From Prinia subflava (lineage: Eukaryota; Chordata; Aves; Passeriformes; Cisticolidae): a DNA stretch of 64,000 nucleotides. Positions 11,901-25,684 of the stretch are shown one piece after another. The first letter of the stretch is position 1; each line of letters starts with the position of its first letter. A program made the translations under genes and the position numbers. The stretch covers positions 5,401,230 through 5,465,229 of the forward strand of contig NC_086247.1 in NCBI RefSeq assembly GCF_021018805.1, given 5' to 3'. A model generated the notes under the pieces. That model saw only the letters and a program-made list of their open reading frames with translations. It ran no database searches and was not told where the DNA came from.

Positions 11901-13450
11901 TACTACTATTTTTTTTCTATTTTATAGTCTGGAACCAGACTATAACAAGACATGTTATAGAAGAAAAAACTAAAACTTAAAAGTGATGGTGGCGGGCTTG
12001 CATAGAATTCCGTGTAAAAATCTCATTTAGAGAGAAAAAGCCGAGATGACCTTCCCAAATAACATTCCTCTGATATCTGAAATACCTGTGTGAAAGATCC
12101 ATAATGATCCTTCGAAGGTATGCTCAAGCAACACACTGTTTTGGCATTAAGTCCCTTAAAAAGGAGCTCAGGGTTGAGAATGCAACTCCAAAAGTGTTTA
12201 ATAGGTTTTTTATTATACCCTACCCGCACTGGCTGGCAGAGCTCTCCCAGATGGATTATGTTCAGAGATGCCACAGGCGCATTTTGCAATTTAGCAGTGG
12301 CCTGAGCTGTGCTGAACAGTTTCCTCTGCAGTGTTAAATGCTCTGCCATTACTCTGAAAAAGCAGCTTTTGTCTCTGAGATGACCAGGACAATCTCATTT
12401 TTGTAATGGGAATATGTTTACAGTCACTTCGTTTTTCTTATCTCTGGTTCTTGTGTTGTACTGACACTGCTGTAAGCACTGGCTTGGGAAGGATGCAGAA
12501 AGATCTGGGACAAAGTCAGTCAGTTCTCTGTGTAGAGTGAGTTAGCTCGGGAAAGACAAGCCCAGGCAAAGATCCTGATCCTGGCTATGCTGGAAGAGTT
12601 GATCGTGCTTGATATTTGAAAATCAGTCCTCTGGGCTGCAAACCTTTTCAGGAAAGCATTTACAGGTTTCCACGAGGCTGAACACTTACGAGTCAGCTGC
12701 TGGAGAAGTTCTGATCACAGGAGCAGATGAATTGTAGCAGTTTCCCCTTTCCCTTCCTCCTATTCCTTTGGTGTTCCATAAATACTTGCTCTGGGAGGAC
12801 TGACCAGTCTCCTTCTGGTTGAATTGCAGATGTACCAATGTTGGTGTATTTGGGAGACTGCACTAAAGACACTCTGCTGCAGATGGTCTTTGCTTACCCA
12901 GCTCTCACTGACCTTTTGATAGGCTTGGTTTTGTGCTCTCACAGGGAGAGCACAGGACTCCAGAAACTGCAAATGTTAATCTCCTCTAAGATCAAAATCC
13001 TTACAATTCCTCACTCTTTACATGATTTCAGAACATTTATGAGAAGACTGTGTGAAGCATAATTAGTGATAAATATTTTTGCATGGGAGAAAAACAGTAT
13101 AGGGAAAATATTACGGCAGTGTTTGCATTCTGTTACTGTGAAAACTACATTTTTAAATGAGAGATTTAAAATTAGGATGATATCCTCTACCAATTTTATT
13201 TGGATTTTTTGAACTTCCAATTAAAAAATATCCTAATATTTTAATTTTTTTGTCTTTTATATTTCCTGCTCCTCTGCTACACACCTTTGAAACCCTAACA
13301 CATACAGGTTTGTATTGTCACAAACATTTGTACTTGGGTGCATTTTGTCTCTAGAAAATAATAGTAAAATATGTACAGGAATTGAATATACTTACTGAAG
13401 GAGAGGTGCAAAAGCATAACCCAGATAACCTGAAAAGTTAAAAACATTAA
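8906..13450. other. Unique non-coding DNA with poly(A) tract
   Basis: About 4.5 kb without a recognisable gene or interspersed repeat. It contains a 17-A run (about 9479-9495) followed by another A-rich stretch. Open frames reach 108 codons (12023-12349, minus) but show no domain. Confidence 0.5.
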
Positions 13451-13606
13451 AATCATAGAAAGATTTGCACTGGAAGGGATCTTAAAGATCAACTTGTTTA
13501 ACCCCCTTGCAATGGGCAGGGAACCTTCCCCAGAAGAGGTTGCTCAGAGCCTTGTCCAACCTGGCCTGGAGCATTTCCAGGGAGTGGTTCCACAACTCCT
13601 CACGGC
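13451..13606 (-). mobile_element. CR1 LINE 3'-end fragment
   Basis: Starts AATCATAGAA, the reverse complement of the CR1 tail, and continues through TTGCTCAGAGCCTTGTCCAA and CTGGAGCATTTCCAGGGA, both typical CR1 3' blocks. About 155 bp, 5'-truncated, non-coding. Confidence 0.82.
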
Positions 13607-16600
13607 AACTTCAGTTGGGATTCCAACTTTTACTGATGGTGGAACTGCACACATGAAGAATGATGCTTGCCACTTCAGGCTCTGGTGTGATAAAAGCAGA
13701 ACAGCAAACACAGGAGGTGCTGGTAAGAAGAGATAGTCAGACTTCTCTCCTGTTTATCATTCCATGGCTGGAAGGTGGCTCTTTCTTTGCCTACCTTGGA
13801 ATATCCTGGTTCCCCTTTTCCATCATCTCCTAAATCCTTTGCTCATACCTGTCCACAGATGGAAGATGATTGCTTTAATTTCTGTGGTGTGTGGTTCCCC
13901 GGGTTTGTTTCAGAGAATGTCCTGTGGCTTTTGTGAGCTTCCACTTTGGATACCTCTTTGTGTTCACTTGTGGCATCTTTATTTTCATATCTGCTCATGA
14001 AATGTGCTGTCTGGAAGGTTCCTTAGGGAGTTTTCCATTCCCTCCTCCTCATCTCACATTTTATTGTTGTTTTCTCTGCCCAATGACATTTGATACCCAA
14101 GGACATCCAGTTGGCTTTGTTAATTTATTGTCTCTCAGCCCTGAATATCCCAACAACACCACAGACTATATGAGCAACTTTCAAGAACCTGGGCTTTAAA
14201 CTTGAGTTCTGATCATTTGCATGAGTGTTTAACCATGTTATTTAACAAGTGAGTAAGAAAAATTTCTACACTTTAGCAAGATCATACTGCTGATCAGTTT
14301 TGTTTTTCTGCAGTGCCTGAAGGCTTAGGACAACTGTGGCATTGTGTAGCTTTCCAGACTGGCTTTCAGGCCATACCAGTAATAAGGATGTATTTGCCAC
14401 TTAATTGGACTGATGGGGAAAGAAAAAAAAATACTCAGAAGAGATTAAATTTTCATTTTCTTTCATATGAAAATTAATTTCTCTTGGTACTTTTTGGTGA
14501 TGAGAAGGGCATGTTTCTATCTAATTATGTAGCAGGACTTCCATAATTACAATTTAGCTGTTCTGGGTTACATCAAAAACTATCCATGCCTCCCATGGCT
14601 CTTAACTTTGCTTCTAACGGGCTTGCAACCAAGTTGTCTTTTCCCACACAGATAAATTCTGCTGAGCATGGGGTAAGACTCATTTCTAGTGCTCTGCTGC
14701 AGAGATCTTTGGCACATCCCAAAAGTCCAGTTCATCTAGGACTCTTACATCAACTTGCCATCGAAATATAACAAGTAATTTTAAAAAAAGTGTGATTTCT
14801 TTATTTTGTTTTTGATGGAGGTCTTTTGCCCTTCTCTAAAGAAGATCACGTTTGTGTTGATTTAGAGTTTTGAGTGATTCCTCACTGTTTCTTTTCACTT
14901 CCACAAATGAACTCCTTAACATCTCTAGAAGATCTCTTTTGCATCCACACTATTGCTATCTTATACTTGAAAGGAAAGTAAAAAAAAAAATCAAATTTAG
15001 AACTATGCAGAGAGGAAATAAAAACAGAAATCAAGACTAATTTTGTGCTTTACTCCTGGAAGTTGGCCTTTGCTTCCCGTCTTTCTCTCAATGCTGTCTA
15101 AAGGCACTGTCCAAAATACAAAACCTAAAAGAAAGAGATTAGAAACAACAAGATGGGGGGGAAAAAATACTTCTTCCCTTGGCTTCCATTATTCATATTC
15201 GCCACTGATGAGTGGCAGATTCATGGTTTCTTTTGCAATAGCTCAGGCTTTCATGGAGAAGGGGGAAGGTATTTCAAAAGCCAGATAATATGATTATGAA
15301 AGCATAAACAGTATCAGAGAGAATGTACAGACAGAAGTAGAACTCAGAGTAGTGGACTTTTTTTTTTTGAAGGAGGCTGAATTTTAAAGTTACCCTTATG
15401 TCCACTGTAGCTGGAATCACAGCTGATGTTGGGAACACTGGAAATCAACTTCTATATGTATATAAATGCATAAACAATATCGTTTACTTTCTTGAGAAAC
15501 AATCAAACAATCACTTGGTCCAGAGTGGGATGGTTATCATTATTTATAGAGAAAAATGAGACTACCTTTACAACTTTAATTGCTACAGAATAAGTTGCAA
15601 TGAACTAAAAACCCCAATTAGTTTTGGTTTGGCCATCTGCAGAGTTAAACAGCAAAGCAGAAAAATACATTGTGATATATATGGAGTGTGCTAGAGACTT
15701 CTAAGAAAAAAGTGCATTTTACTTGAGATACTATGTGTAGAACTGATGCTTTATCTCAAAAAGGATATTTAGACCTCAGATAAGTGCAAAGAAGGGGGAT
15801 GACTAATATAAAGTACTGTGAGAGGTCTTCTTTGAAGCAAAACGATGAATTTTAACACTATTAAAAAAAAAAAAAAAAAAGAAAATGTTTCTGAGGAAGT
15901 AGATCAAGAGCTCCTGTGTTTCGCTGTATCTGAAAATTTGGAACTAAGCACAGTCACTGAAATTAACATGAGGAGCTCAAATTCAACCAACAAAAATGTG
16001 GGAGTTTTTTCCCCCAAAACTTGTGATTAGGATGTGCAAAGTCCAGAGAACAGCAGTGAAAGTGAAAGGGATGAGGTGTTTGTACATGGATAACAAGAGG
16101 CTCAGTAATGTTGCTGGTAAGTTTTTGAAGTGGGTCCTAAATCTGGTGCTTTGGCACACAGAAGGCTGATAAAGATCAGGTGGGATGGATCAAATTTCCC
16201 CCTTGGTGGTTTTAAGTGTGCCATCCCTTGGTCCTGGATGGCATTGGCTCTGTAGAACACATGGGAGACCTCTGGCAGCTTCTCAGAAGCTGCCCCCAGA
16301 GCCCCCCTCTGCCCAAACCTGCCCACATAAGCTCCGTGCAGTACCTGAGGCTTCCAGCTGAGTTTACACATGATTCAGCAAACACAGGAAATAGGAATGT
16401 ACTTGAAATTAAACACTTATCCAAATGTGTTGTTGCATAGGAATGTTTACTGCCTAGAAAATCTTCCTCTTCACAAAATGCTATAGGAGGAAGCTATTAA
16501 AAAAAATGAACAAAGTCAGCATGAAATTGAAGTTTTCCACTGAATGTTTTAAACTGCATATTCAGCCCTAATGCATTTAGAGAATATTTCAGGCAGGCCT

Positions 16601-19600
16601 TAGGTTTCTTCTGTTTAATAAAATGTTTTCACTGCTGCAATGGCCTCTGCATCACAACTGGCTGGTCGTATGCTTAATTCTTTTTTTATCACAGTTCTTC
16701 TCACATTCAGGAGCTACATTCTAAACAGATCTGCCCATGCCTGTGCCAAAACAAAACCATCAAGTCACTTGTGAATATCTTTTGCTCGTTTGGTGGGAAA
16801 ACCTGGCATACTTGATCTAAGTTTTTGGGTTTTGGTTGGCTTTTTTTGTTTGTTTGGGTGGTTTTTTGTTTTTGTTTTTTTTTTTTTTTTTTTGGGTTAG
16901 CTGCATTTAGCCCTGCTGACCCTCTATTTCTATGTGGGTTGCCTTTATGAAAATACCAATGAACAATGAGAAAGCTCAGGTGTTCAATTAACCTGGCACC
17001 TGGAGTTTGGTGCTGTGTGGATTCTGTAGGGCAGTAAAGAAGTGTACAAACTGCTCTGGGTGCTTTTGAGAGATGTGGGGTTTTATTTCCTCTTCATACA
17101 GCATTTAATACAGAACAGCTACAGGCTGAGGAATGCACAAGTACACCTCTATCCTTTCTCTAGAAAAGTATAAAGGAGACAACACGTTAGAGGTGCTGTG
17201 TGTTGAAAATATATTTCTGGATGCACAATTAATTTTGCTGAGATATTATTGTTTAATTTCAACTTGTGGACAAGAAAAAAAATCCGTGATGTGGTTTTTG
17301 CAGAAGTGCAAGGTGTATGCTCCCTTTTTAATGGATTCATAAAGGGATGGTAGCAGTGTTGTTTCAGCCTTTCCCAGCGCCTAAATCTTGATAAATAATT
17401 CAAGAAAAGTCATCACCGCAGTGAATGGTAATTAGGTTTATGAAAGAAAGAACAGTTGCTTCAGATAAAAGAATGAGGGCCCTATTTCTCACACTGCCCA
17501 GACAAGCATCCATCACTGTTCACTCCCAGAGTAACAGCAGGTCACACGTTTCATACAAAGCAAGCAGGGAAGTTTCCACTTGAGAAAATTGGAGTTGAAA
17601 GATATCCTTGTACTTTTTAGCACAACTGCTAAGTGTCACGCTGTTAGCCTGTGCTTGATCCTAAACCCAGCTGAAATTTCAACTCCAATTACACAGGAAC
17701 AGGAGCTTCATCATGACCAGCTCTTAGAAAAATGAATCTCTGACCTGTCTCCAGGTATTAGCCAACTTTTTCCAGTTTAGATGAGCAGTGTCCAGAACAA
17801 CTAATTGAATTTTTCCAACTAGACCACACCAGGTGCTCTGTGCACTTTTAAGCAATTAAACACTGATCAAAAACATCTAAAGACACAAACTTTAGAAGAA
17901 GTTCCCAAAATTCTCATTTATAACCATGACATGGGTTTGTCATTCAAACATCTACTTTTTTTTTAGCCGTTCACTTAAATAAGATGCCCCTGCTTTGCAG
18001 TACATCATATACTGTCCAGTTTCTTTGACTGTTTTGAGTAGTTCACAGATTTTCAAAGTTCACTGTGTTCTTGAACACCTTCTACTGCTGTGGCTCCTTC
18101 AGGGGGTCAGAGGAGGGTAATGTAGTCAAATAAATTTTTATACCAAAATAATTGCATCGATTCTATTTAGTTTGTCTTGTTGAAATCCTTTCAACTTTGA
18201 GAAGTTCTGCATTTCAAGGGATAATAGACCATAAAAATACCTTTTTTTCCCATTGAAACATTAAATAAATAATGACAAGAATGAAAAATACTGCACTATA
18301 CTCTAACATTATGCAACCAGCATGACTGATGTGATTTATCAGTCTCTTACAACTCCTTTTGCTGCTAAAGGAACTGTTCCATGAAAAATATTCTGTGGAG
18401 TAAGAGAAATGTGAGGAGATTTAGTTACATCATATTTTTATGACACACATCAGTACAGATTCATCAAAATTGCAGGAAAAAAGCCTGCCACTCACAGAAA
18501 TCTTCCCTTTGCTTCCTTCCATCCTTATTTTCCACCAGGGTTCCCCACATGGGGAGTATGCCTTCCTCCTTTCCTCTGAACCACTGAGCCCAGAGTTGTA
18601 TGCCCGCAAGGAACTCAACTGTTTTCCTTGCTATACACTTAATATTTAATATGTAACATTCAGCTCCGTGTTCTAACTTAAATCGTTCAATAGACCATGT
18701 ATTATTCAGCAAAGGAAACCTAAAATGTTAAATAAGCAGGAATTTCAGATCCATTTTTACAAGTGGGCCTGATTACGTAACATTTCCTCGCTTTATTTTA
18801 GGTTCATTATCACTTTTAATTCTCTCACTATTTGATTAAGTTTCAAACAAAGCAGTTTGCCATCCAGGACATTTCTAGCACTGACCTCCTTTCTTCTAGG
18901 TAAGTACAAATGTGCAGTTAGTACTTAGCCCGAGTGCATAATGCATGCAAAATTAATAGATGGGCAAGATTTGCTTGGGTGGTAAAAAACCAGGACAAAT
19001 GAATGTGCTGGGATTTATCTTCTCCCCTTCATATAGTTTCTTGCAGATTTCTAGAGGTACTTGTGCAGAGTGTTCTTTTATTAAAGAGGGTGGAGGGTTC
19101 ACACCTGCTGGCACATGTGAATTACTTATGCATTCCCAGCTCCGGTTGTTATTTATCTCACAATAAAGTGCAAACCATACTCTGACTGAGGTGTCTTCAG
19201 TGAACCACAGAGCTCAAAACTGAGTCTAGAGAAAGGCCAAAGAACAGCAGCACAGATTTTCTATGCTATGTTTGTTGACTCCCTGGTCAACAACAATTCA
19301 AATATGAAAAAAAATTTGGGGCTGGTTTTACTGAGGTGTTTGGTTACCTCAGTTCCATTTAAATAAATGGGAATTAATTGCCAAATTGCTGCTTAAAAGA
19401 CTGGCTGACAGTCATATATAAAAAACAAATTATACCAGGTCTTGGCTAGAGGCATAAAATGCCTTTAAGTTTGACGACACCCATTCCAAAACAAACCCAT
19501 TTTTTAGCACATTACTGGGGTAATTTGATGACTGATAAATACCTTCCTACCTCCCAGTGTGAAACCTAGAGCTGCTATGATACAATTCCTCAAGAAGTAG

Positions 19601-20190
19601 GAGACGTGGCTGTTAGCACATATCCCACCCTCCTGCAGTGAATTTCCTCCAGAAATTCAATCTAACAAATCCCCTCTGAGATCTGAGGAAGAAGACGAGG
19701 TCAAGCAGAATAAAGAGAAGCAATTTTTTTTTCTTTCTTCAGTCCATGACAAACCTTATCAATCTTGCCTGGGCAAAATCACCATCTCTGGATTGCTAGA
19801 AATCTTCTTGTAATTTTCCAGACTAAGTCTATTTCTGAACATTATATATCCCATTGATCTTGTGCCAGTATCACACTTTAAGTTAGCTAACTCTTCCACT
19901 GTCTTGACATTCAGCCTTTACAAGTATGAGTCACCATATCCTCCCACAACCTTTATATTCCTATGCCAAGTTGAGCTTTTTGTGTATACTTGTCCACAAT
20001 GATTGTAGTCACCTTTTTAGTTGCTCCTTCCATTTCTCTACTTCTCTCTTGAAAACAGGTGCTTGGAAATGCTGAACACAATTCCATCTGATGGTACAAT
20101 CAGGTATTTTTTAATAATTGGATGGGTCATTTCTTACCTGTACTCAACCAAATTCAGAATGCTTTGCCATTTGTACCTGTGTGTACACAG
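13607..20190. other. Unique non-coding DNA, long repeat-poor stretch
   Basis: About 6.6 kb with no recognisable CR1, LTR or gene. It holds an 18-A run (15863-15880) and a T/G-rich tract (about 16820-16899, including 19 T at 16875-16893). A perfect-looking donor sequence (CTAG|GTAAGT, 18897-18905) has no plausible exon in front of it. The low repeat content compared with the rest of the window could reflect constraint, but this is only an impression. Confidence 0.5.
16820..16899. repeat. T/G-rich low-complexity tract
   Basis: Runs of T interspersed with GG and G, ending in 19 consecutive T (16875-16893). A simple-sequence tract, not linked to any recognised retroposon body. Confidence 0.85.
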
Positions 20191-20632
20191 GTTCACAGAA
20201 TATCTTTAGTTCAAAGGGACCCACAAGGATCATGGAGTCCAACTCGTGGCTCTGCACAGCCTCGAGAATCACCCCAAATATCTGAGAGCATTGTCCAAAT
20301 ACCTGAGCTCTGTCAAGCTTGGAGCTGTGATTCCTTTCCTGGGGAGCCTGTTTAGTGTTCAGCCATCCTCTGGGGGAAGAACCTTTAATTAATGTCCAGC
20401 TTAAACCTGGCCCAGCTTCATTGCCAACCCCCCAGGTGCTGTCACTTCACCAGGTCTGTCCCTCTGGTTCTCTTCCTGAGAAAGTTTTAGAGTGCAGTCA
20501 GGTCTCCTCCAGGCTGAACAAGCCAAGTGACCTCAGCCACAATTCATACAGCTTCCCCTCCAGATCCTGCACCATCATAGCCCTCCTTTAGCCACTCTAA
20601 TAGTTTTATATCTTACACTGAGCTGTGGGGAA
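20191..20632 (-). mobile_element. CR1 LINE 3' fragment (divergent subfamily)
   Basis: Begins TTCACAGAAT, then AAAGGGACCCACAAGGATCA and GAGTCCAACTC, the reversed end of a CR1 subfamily with a TGTGA-type tail. Farther in come CTCCTCCAGGCTGAACAAGC (20508-20527) and CCCCTCCAGATCC, then a degraded CTCTAATAGTTTTATATCTT block. About 440 bp, heavily diverged, with no usable reading frame. Confidence 0.82.
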
Positions 20633-22194
20633 CTCACTCGTGGGCTGAGCCCTCACAAGCACAGAAATGGAGCTCCTTAGGGATGAGCAAAGGTGAGGCA
20701 CAGCCCTTTGGAATGTGGTAACGAGGGAGACCTCTGAGGAGATAAGTTAACTTCGAAGATACAAACTGTTTATCTCGTCTCTGGGGATGTAGTTTTGTCC
20801 TTACCAGTACATGATTTAGTATCCTTTGCATTTAGGTCACGGGTGGAGTTCTTGTTATGCACACAGACATGTCACAGTAACAGCTCTGCTGAATTCACAG
20901 CGAATTCACAGCCTAGGAGAGCCCGGCAGGAGCATCAGTCCTGCTGCAGGCTGGGGAAAGGATGTGAATCCTGATCTGGAGCAGAGAGACAGCAGAGGAG
21001 GGAGGAGCAGCCCGGAGAGGCTGGGAGGGAGCAGCCCCTGCCCCATCCCCACCCTGTCAGGGAGGAGCAGTCAGGAGTGAAGTGGGGAAGGGGCATCTGG
21101 AGAGAAGCTGGGTGGAAGGTGCTTTTTGTGCACTTGTCTTTCTTTCACAATACCAGAGTATATTTTATTTGTGGATAGATTAAATTAATTTTCTCTATAT
21201 AACCCTGTTTAGCCTGTGACAGGATGATCTCCCTGTCTTTACCTCAGTCCCTGAGCTCTTCCATGGTGCCTTCTCTCCTTGTACCTCTGGGGAGGGGCAG
21301 TGACTGTGCAGCTGGGTGGGTGTTTGGCCCTTTAGCAGGAATGACTGTGTTGTCTGGCTCTTTTAAGGCTTCTCAAAGGGATTTTTTTCCAGGATCTCAA
21401 TGTCCATTTTGTGTGGTTGAGAGAAGTGTCTTGGCTCTCCAGAAGACAGGATGCACGAAGGTTGGTGTGCATTTCTGCATGCCTGTGAGAGCCCCCTCTG
21501 AGCCACAGGCTGTATACATGGGTGCATGTGTCTGCAACCCAAATTAGTAAGTCCTGAGAGCCCCTGATGTGTACCAGATCAGGCTTTAGCTCCACTAATG
21601 CAGCTGCATCTCTCTGTCTATATACTCAGGCAGCAGAGCCTGGCTATTTTTGTTTGCCCTGCCAAGGGGGAAACAAAAGTCCACATGATACATTCTGGGT
21701 GACCCTAGATTGAGGCTTGCCAGGAAAAAAAATGTCTTGAAGAATAGCAGATTCATTTTTTTAATTTCAGTATTTAGGAGAAGGCAGCTTCCCAAAACAT
21801 CTAGGCATGATCTGCATAGCAGTAAATGTGTGTGTGAGGTACTGCAGAGGCTGTATTTGCATTTGTGCTGAAAGAGCAGTGCTGCACAAGGAGGTGTGTT
21901 TGTAAATAGTTCTGAAGCATCTCTCTGAATTACAGCAGTCTGCCAGGCTCCTGGTGGTGAGAAGAGACATGCTAAGGATGTGCAAAGGAGTTAAGCAGGA
22001 TTGCTTCATCCCAGGTGTGATTCAGAGGTTTATGTGAGGCCATGAGTGACTTTGGAAAAAAGCCTTCCCTCAAGCTGTTCTGAGATAGGAGGTGAATTCT
22101 CTCAAATGTTTAGAGACTGGCTGTTCCTGGCAGCGTGAGGGGTGATGCTCAGAGGGATAGGAACTTAGAAAATAGAGAAAGAAAGATTTTTTTT
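20633..22194. other. Unique non-coding DNA
   Basis: A slightly GC-rich, purine-rich patch (about 20920-21090) has GGAGGAGCAG-like steps repeated imperfectly, but too few CpGs for a promoter island. No gene or mobile element recognised. Confidence 0.45.
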
Positions 22195-22491
22195 TTACAT
22201 GAGCAGATAGTGGTAGGACAAGGGAAAACCATTATAAACTAAAAGAGGAGAGATTTAAACTAGCCATTAGGAAGAAATTCTTTTCTGTGAGGATATTGAG
22301 GCCCTGGCCTTGGCTACTTAGAGAAGCTGTGGATGCCTCACCCCTGGAAGTGTTCAAGGTAAGGCTGGATGGAACTTTGGGCAAGCTGGGATAGTGACAG
22401 GTGTTCCTGCCCATGGCAGGGGATTTGAGATTAGATGATCTTTAAGGTCCCTTCCAATCCAAGCCCTTCCATTATTTTATGATTTGGTGAT
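22195..22491 (+). mobile_element. CR1 LINE 3'-end fragment
   Basis: Sense-oriented CR1 end, with TAGGAAGAAATTCTTTTCTG, CTGTGGATGCC, TTCCTGCCCATGGCAGGG and TTTAAGGTCCCTTCCAATCC, closing in a decayed octamer tail (CCATTATTTTATGATTTGGTG). About 300 bp, 5'-truncated, non-coding. Confidence 0.88.
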
Positions 22492-25400
22492 AAACCCTCT
22501 TACATTTGTAAATATGTTTGTTAGTTCTGCTTCTGTGAGCTCTGCCTCTATATCAGAGGCTACCAATGGCTGGAAGTGACAGAAATCTCATCTTTTTCAC
22601 CTAAATTCAGGAAACTCAGTGCGTGGGGTGATAGGAGAGGAGACATGAAATGGCACAGGGTGTTTACAGGGTAGAAGAAACAAAGGACAAGACTGCAGTG
22701 AGGAAAAGTGCAATGAAATGAGAGCCAAACAAGTGAATCTCATTTTTAATGAGCAAACATGTGGCCCTGAATGCTGGTCACTGTAATTCAGATTTGCTTG
22801 TACCACCAGTGTGTGTACCAGTCTGGTTTGCTCCAGAGATCACTCTCTATATAGTGAATATATTATTGCCATGGGTTATTTCCCACTGGTTGCAGTGACA
22901 GCTCCTCAATCTTGAAGTCTCAACGTGATTTTTCTTTTCGTGAAGTTTCCTTTTTACTTCTCAAGAAATATTAAGGAGAAAATAAAATGCTGTGCATTTA
23001 TGAACATGGGCACAGATATTTAAAGTGAAAATAATCACAAATTGATTGTGGAATGAAAAAAATAAAGGGTAAAAACGACTAGAAGAACATTTTTATTTCA
23101 GGGACTAAATGACGAGGGATAAACTTGATGGTTTGTTTCCTATCTGCCCTCTAGTGTTCAGGACTTGTTTTCCTCTGGTGCATGCTTGTGTCCAAAGTGC
23201 TCTTTGAGCATGGAAGTGAATTTAAAACAAAAATGGCAAAGCGGTTGAGTTAGTGGAGAAAAAAACTTCCTAATATCCTTCACCATATGAGTCCAAAGGA
23301 TTCAGTTTGTTTAATTGATTTGCCCTATTAGAGAAACAGGAGGACAAATAAGTAATCAATCAATCTCATCTCCAATCTCATCTCAAATTTCTTAGTGTTT
23401 TTTAGAAGCTGACAAAGTCTGTGAAACTGGGAAGGTTGATATAATCAGACATCATTTCCTTGTGGTTGAAACAGATTTGTTGAACCTTCATTGGAATGCT
23501 CTGGGATAGTTGAAAATGTTAATTTATGGTAATTTAGAGCTTGAAAAATACAAATATGAGAATATTTTAGAAAACAACTTCCTTTGTTTTTTGAAACTGA
23601 GCTTAAATCTTAGAGCCAGCCTTGTATTAGTCATCTTCTCAAAATATGTTTTAAATTTCAAATTCAGGAGAAAAAGAGGTCTTACTTAAAAAATTACTAT
23701 CTTATTCTGGGAACTTGGGTTGAACCTTATTTATGCTAAATGTGCACTAAACCTCTGTGTAATTGGATTAGTTCTGTAATACCTAAAGTTGTATTTGCAA
23801 AAGCACACACACATAAATATCTTGTCATTATGTGATTATGGACAAATTCATAGTGTGTGCATATATACTCACATATTTAAGGTCTGTGTGCATTTGTATA
23901 AATTCAGTATATTTAAAGAAATAATGTATTTGTGGATGTATGTGTGAATGTATATACTATGTATATAATGATGTGCAGTTCTAGGTCATTAAAACTGATG
24001 GAGTGAGGAATCCTGGACTTCTGTATTGTTTTTGGAGCAAGGTGCTCAGCTGAGTTTCCCACTCTGGCACTTAAATAAGATTCAGTGATATTTAATTTAC
24101 TCTCAGCACCTCCTGGGAGCTGAGATGTGCAGTGCTACTCCCTCGGTCCCAGGGGAGACCTTTTGGATCTCCCCTTGCCTGCAGCCTGCCCAGCCAGAGA
24201 GGCTCTGGACAGGCAGAGAGGTCACTGCCTTGGGTGAACACTGGTTTTGGTCTCCAGGAAAGTCCCCTGGAAACTGGGAGGCCTCCAGGGCAGAATTCAG
24301 TCTCCCTGTGATGAAGTAGCTCAAAAAGATTCTTAGCTCAGTTCTGATATTTTTCATAGCTTCTGTAGAAGGTAGGCTGGAGATAAACTCAAATGGGTGT
24401 CCTTTGTGTGGCATTTTGAAGATCCCCAGGTCTCTGCAGGAGAGAGAGAGCTCTCCTAAGACTGAGTTCCCTGCCAGGTTTTATTTTTCCCAGGCCTGCA
24501 GTGAAGATCCTGCAGCAGGGCTAACCACATCACACAGTCCTGCTGTTCAGGGCCAGTATTGACAAAGCTTCCCTTTTCAATCTCTGCCTGACTAGAGTCA
24601 CTTCCAGCTTCTTGTGGGTGACACATTATTCTGCACCCACCATGACTCTGTTCCTTATGTCACAGCTATACCTCAGCAGAGGATTTACTAAGGTTCACCC
24701 TGAAATGAGTAATGATGGTGCTTGGTGAGAGAACAGAGCTAAACAAAATGGTATCACTTTCTTCTCCATTTCAAGCAAAAATACAGGTGGTGATGCCTGG
24801 CCACATTAATGAAGGAACCTGCTTTTGCAGGAAGGGAAAGGTACCTCTGCCTTCTGAGGACTGGGATCCTGGAGGAGCCCTTGTTGTTCCTTTCAAGACA
24901 GGCAGGGTTGCAATGATCTCTCCAGGTTTTCCCCTCCATGTGTCCAGTGATGTGCAGCACACAGTGGTTGTGATTCGTTAGGCAGTGCTGGCTGTGGGTC
25001 TGTGCTGTGGCCACTCAGACCTAGGATCCTGTTAAAATCCAAACACCATGTGCTGGTTTGGGTTGTTCCTGTAGATTAGCAGAGGATGATGCTAAAACCT
25101 AATTAACGTAGAGGGGCTGTTACCATCCTTTGTCCCACTCAAGGAGGGCAAACAAGGGTGTGCTCTGTGGTGGGAACTGGAAAAAACAACAGACAAGGGT
25201 TCTGGCTGTGAGAAAACCTTCTGCTGCTTTTCACCTCTATCTATCCCTCCTTTCTCTTTCATATCTCTCATATCTGGGTGTTGGCAGGGAACTGGGTCAT
25301 GCAGGCTCTCAAGGCAGAGGGAAATGTTTACTTTCCCCTTTGTGTTGAAGAGATTGAGCCTCTCTCTTGCCCCATTTAATTTCAGAGCTGGGTAATGAAG

Positions 25401-25684
25401 TCAATGCTATTGCTGTGTTTGTAACTGGAGAAGAAAGATAATAAAAAGAATGTGATGTAATGCTCTGATAAATTCCATTATTATCTTTAGCCTTTTTTCC
25501 TTTTTCTTTTTTTTTTGGCCTGACATGTACCTGCTGTGCCAATCTGTTAGCCAGGATGTCATCAGTGAGAAGTACACAAACATATAATTTCTGCTTTTCA
25601 TTTCACAGACTGAGTGCAAGGCAGGCTACTAAGAGAAGATTTGGAAACCTGGGAAGGTGACTTCTCTAGTGAGACAAGCCACAG
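22492..25684. other. Unique non-coding DNA
   Basis: No recognisable repeat or exon. Several open frames of 60-103 codons (e.g. 24103-24414 minus) have no family resemblance. Confidence 0.5.

Noticed and set aside
18897..18905. Consensus splice donor CTAGGTAAGT
   Set aside because: No plausible exon or acceptor upstream. A single 9-bp match is expected by chance in 64 kb.
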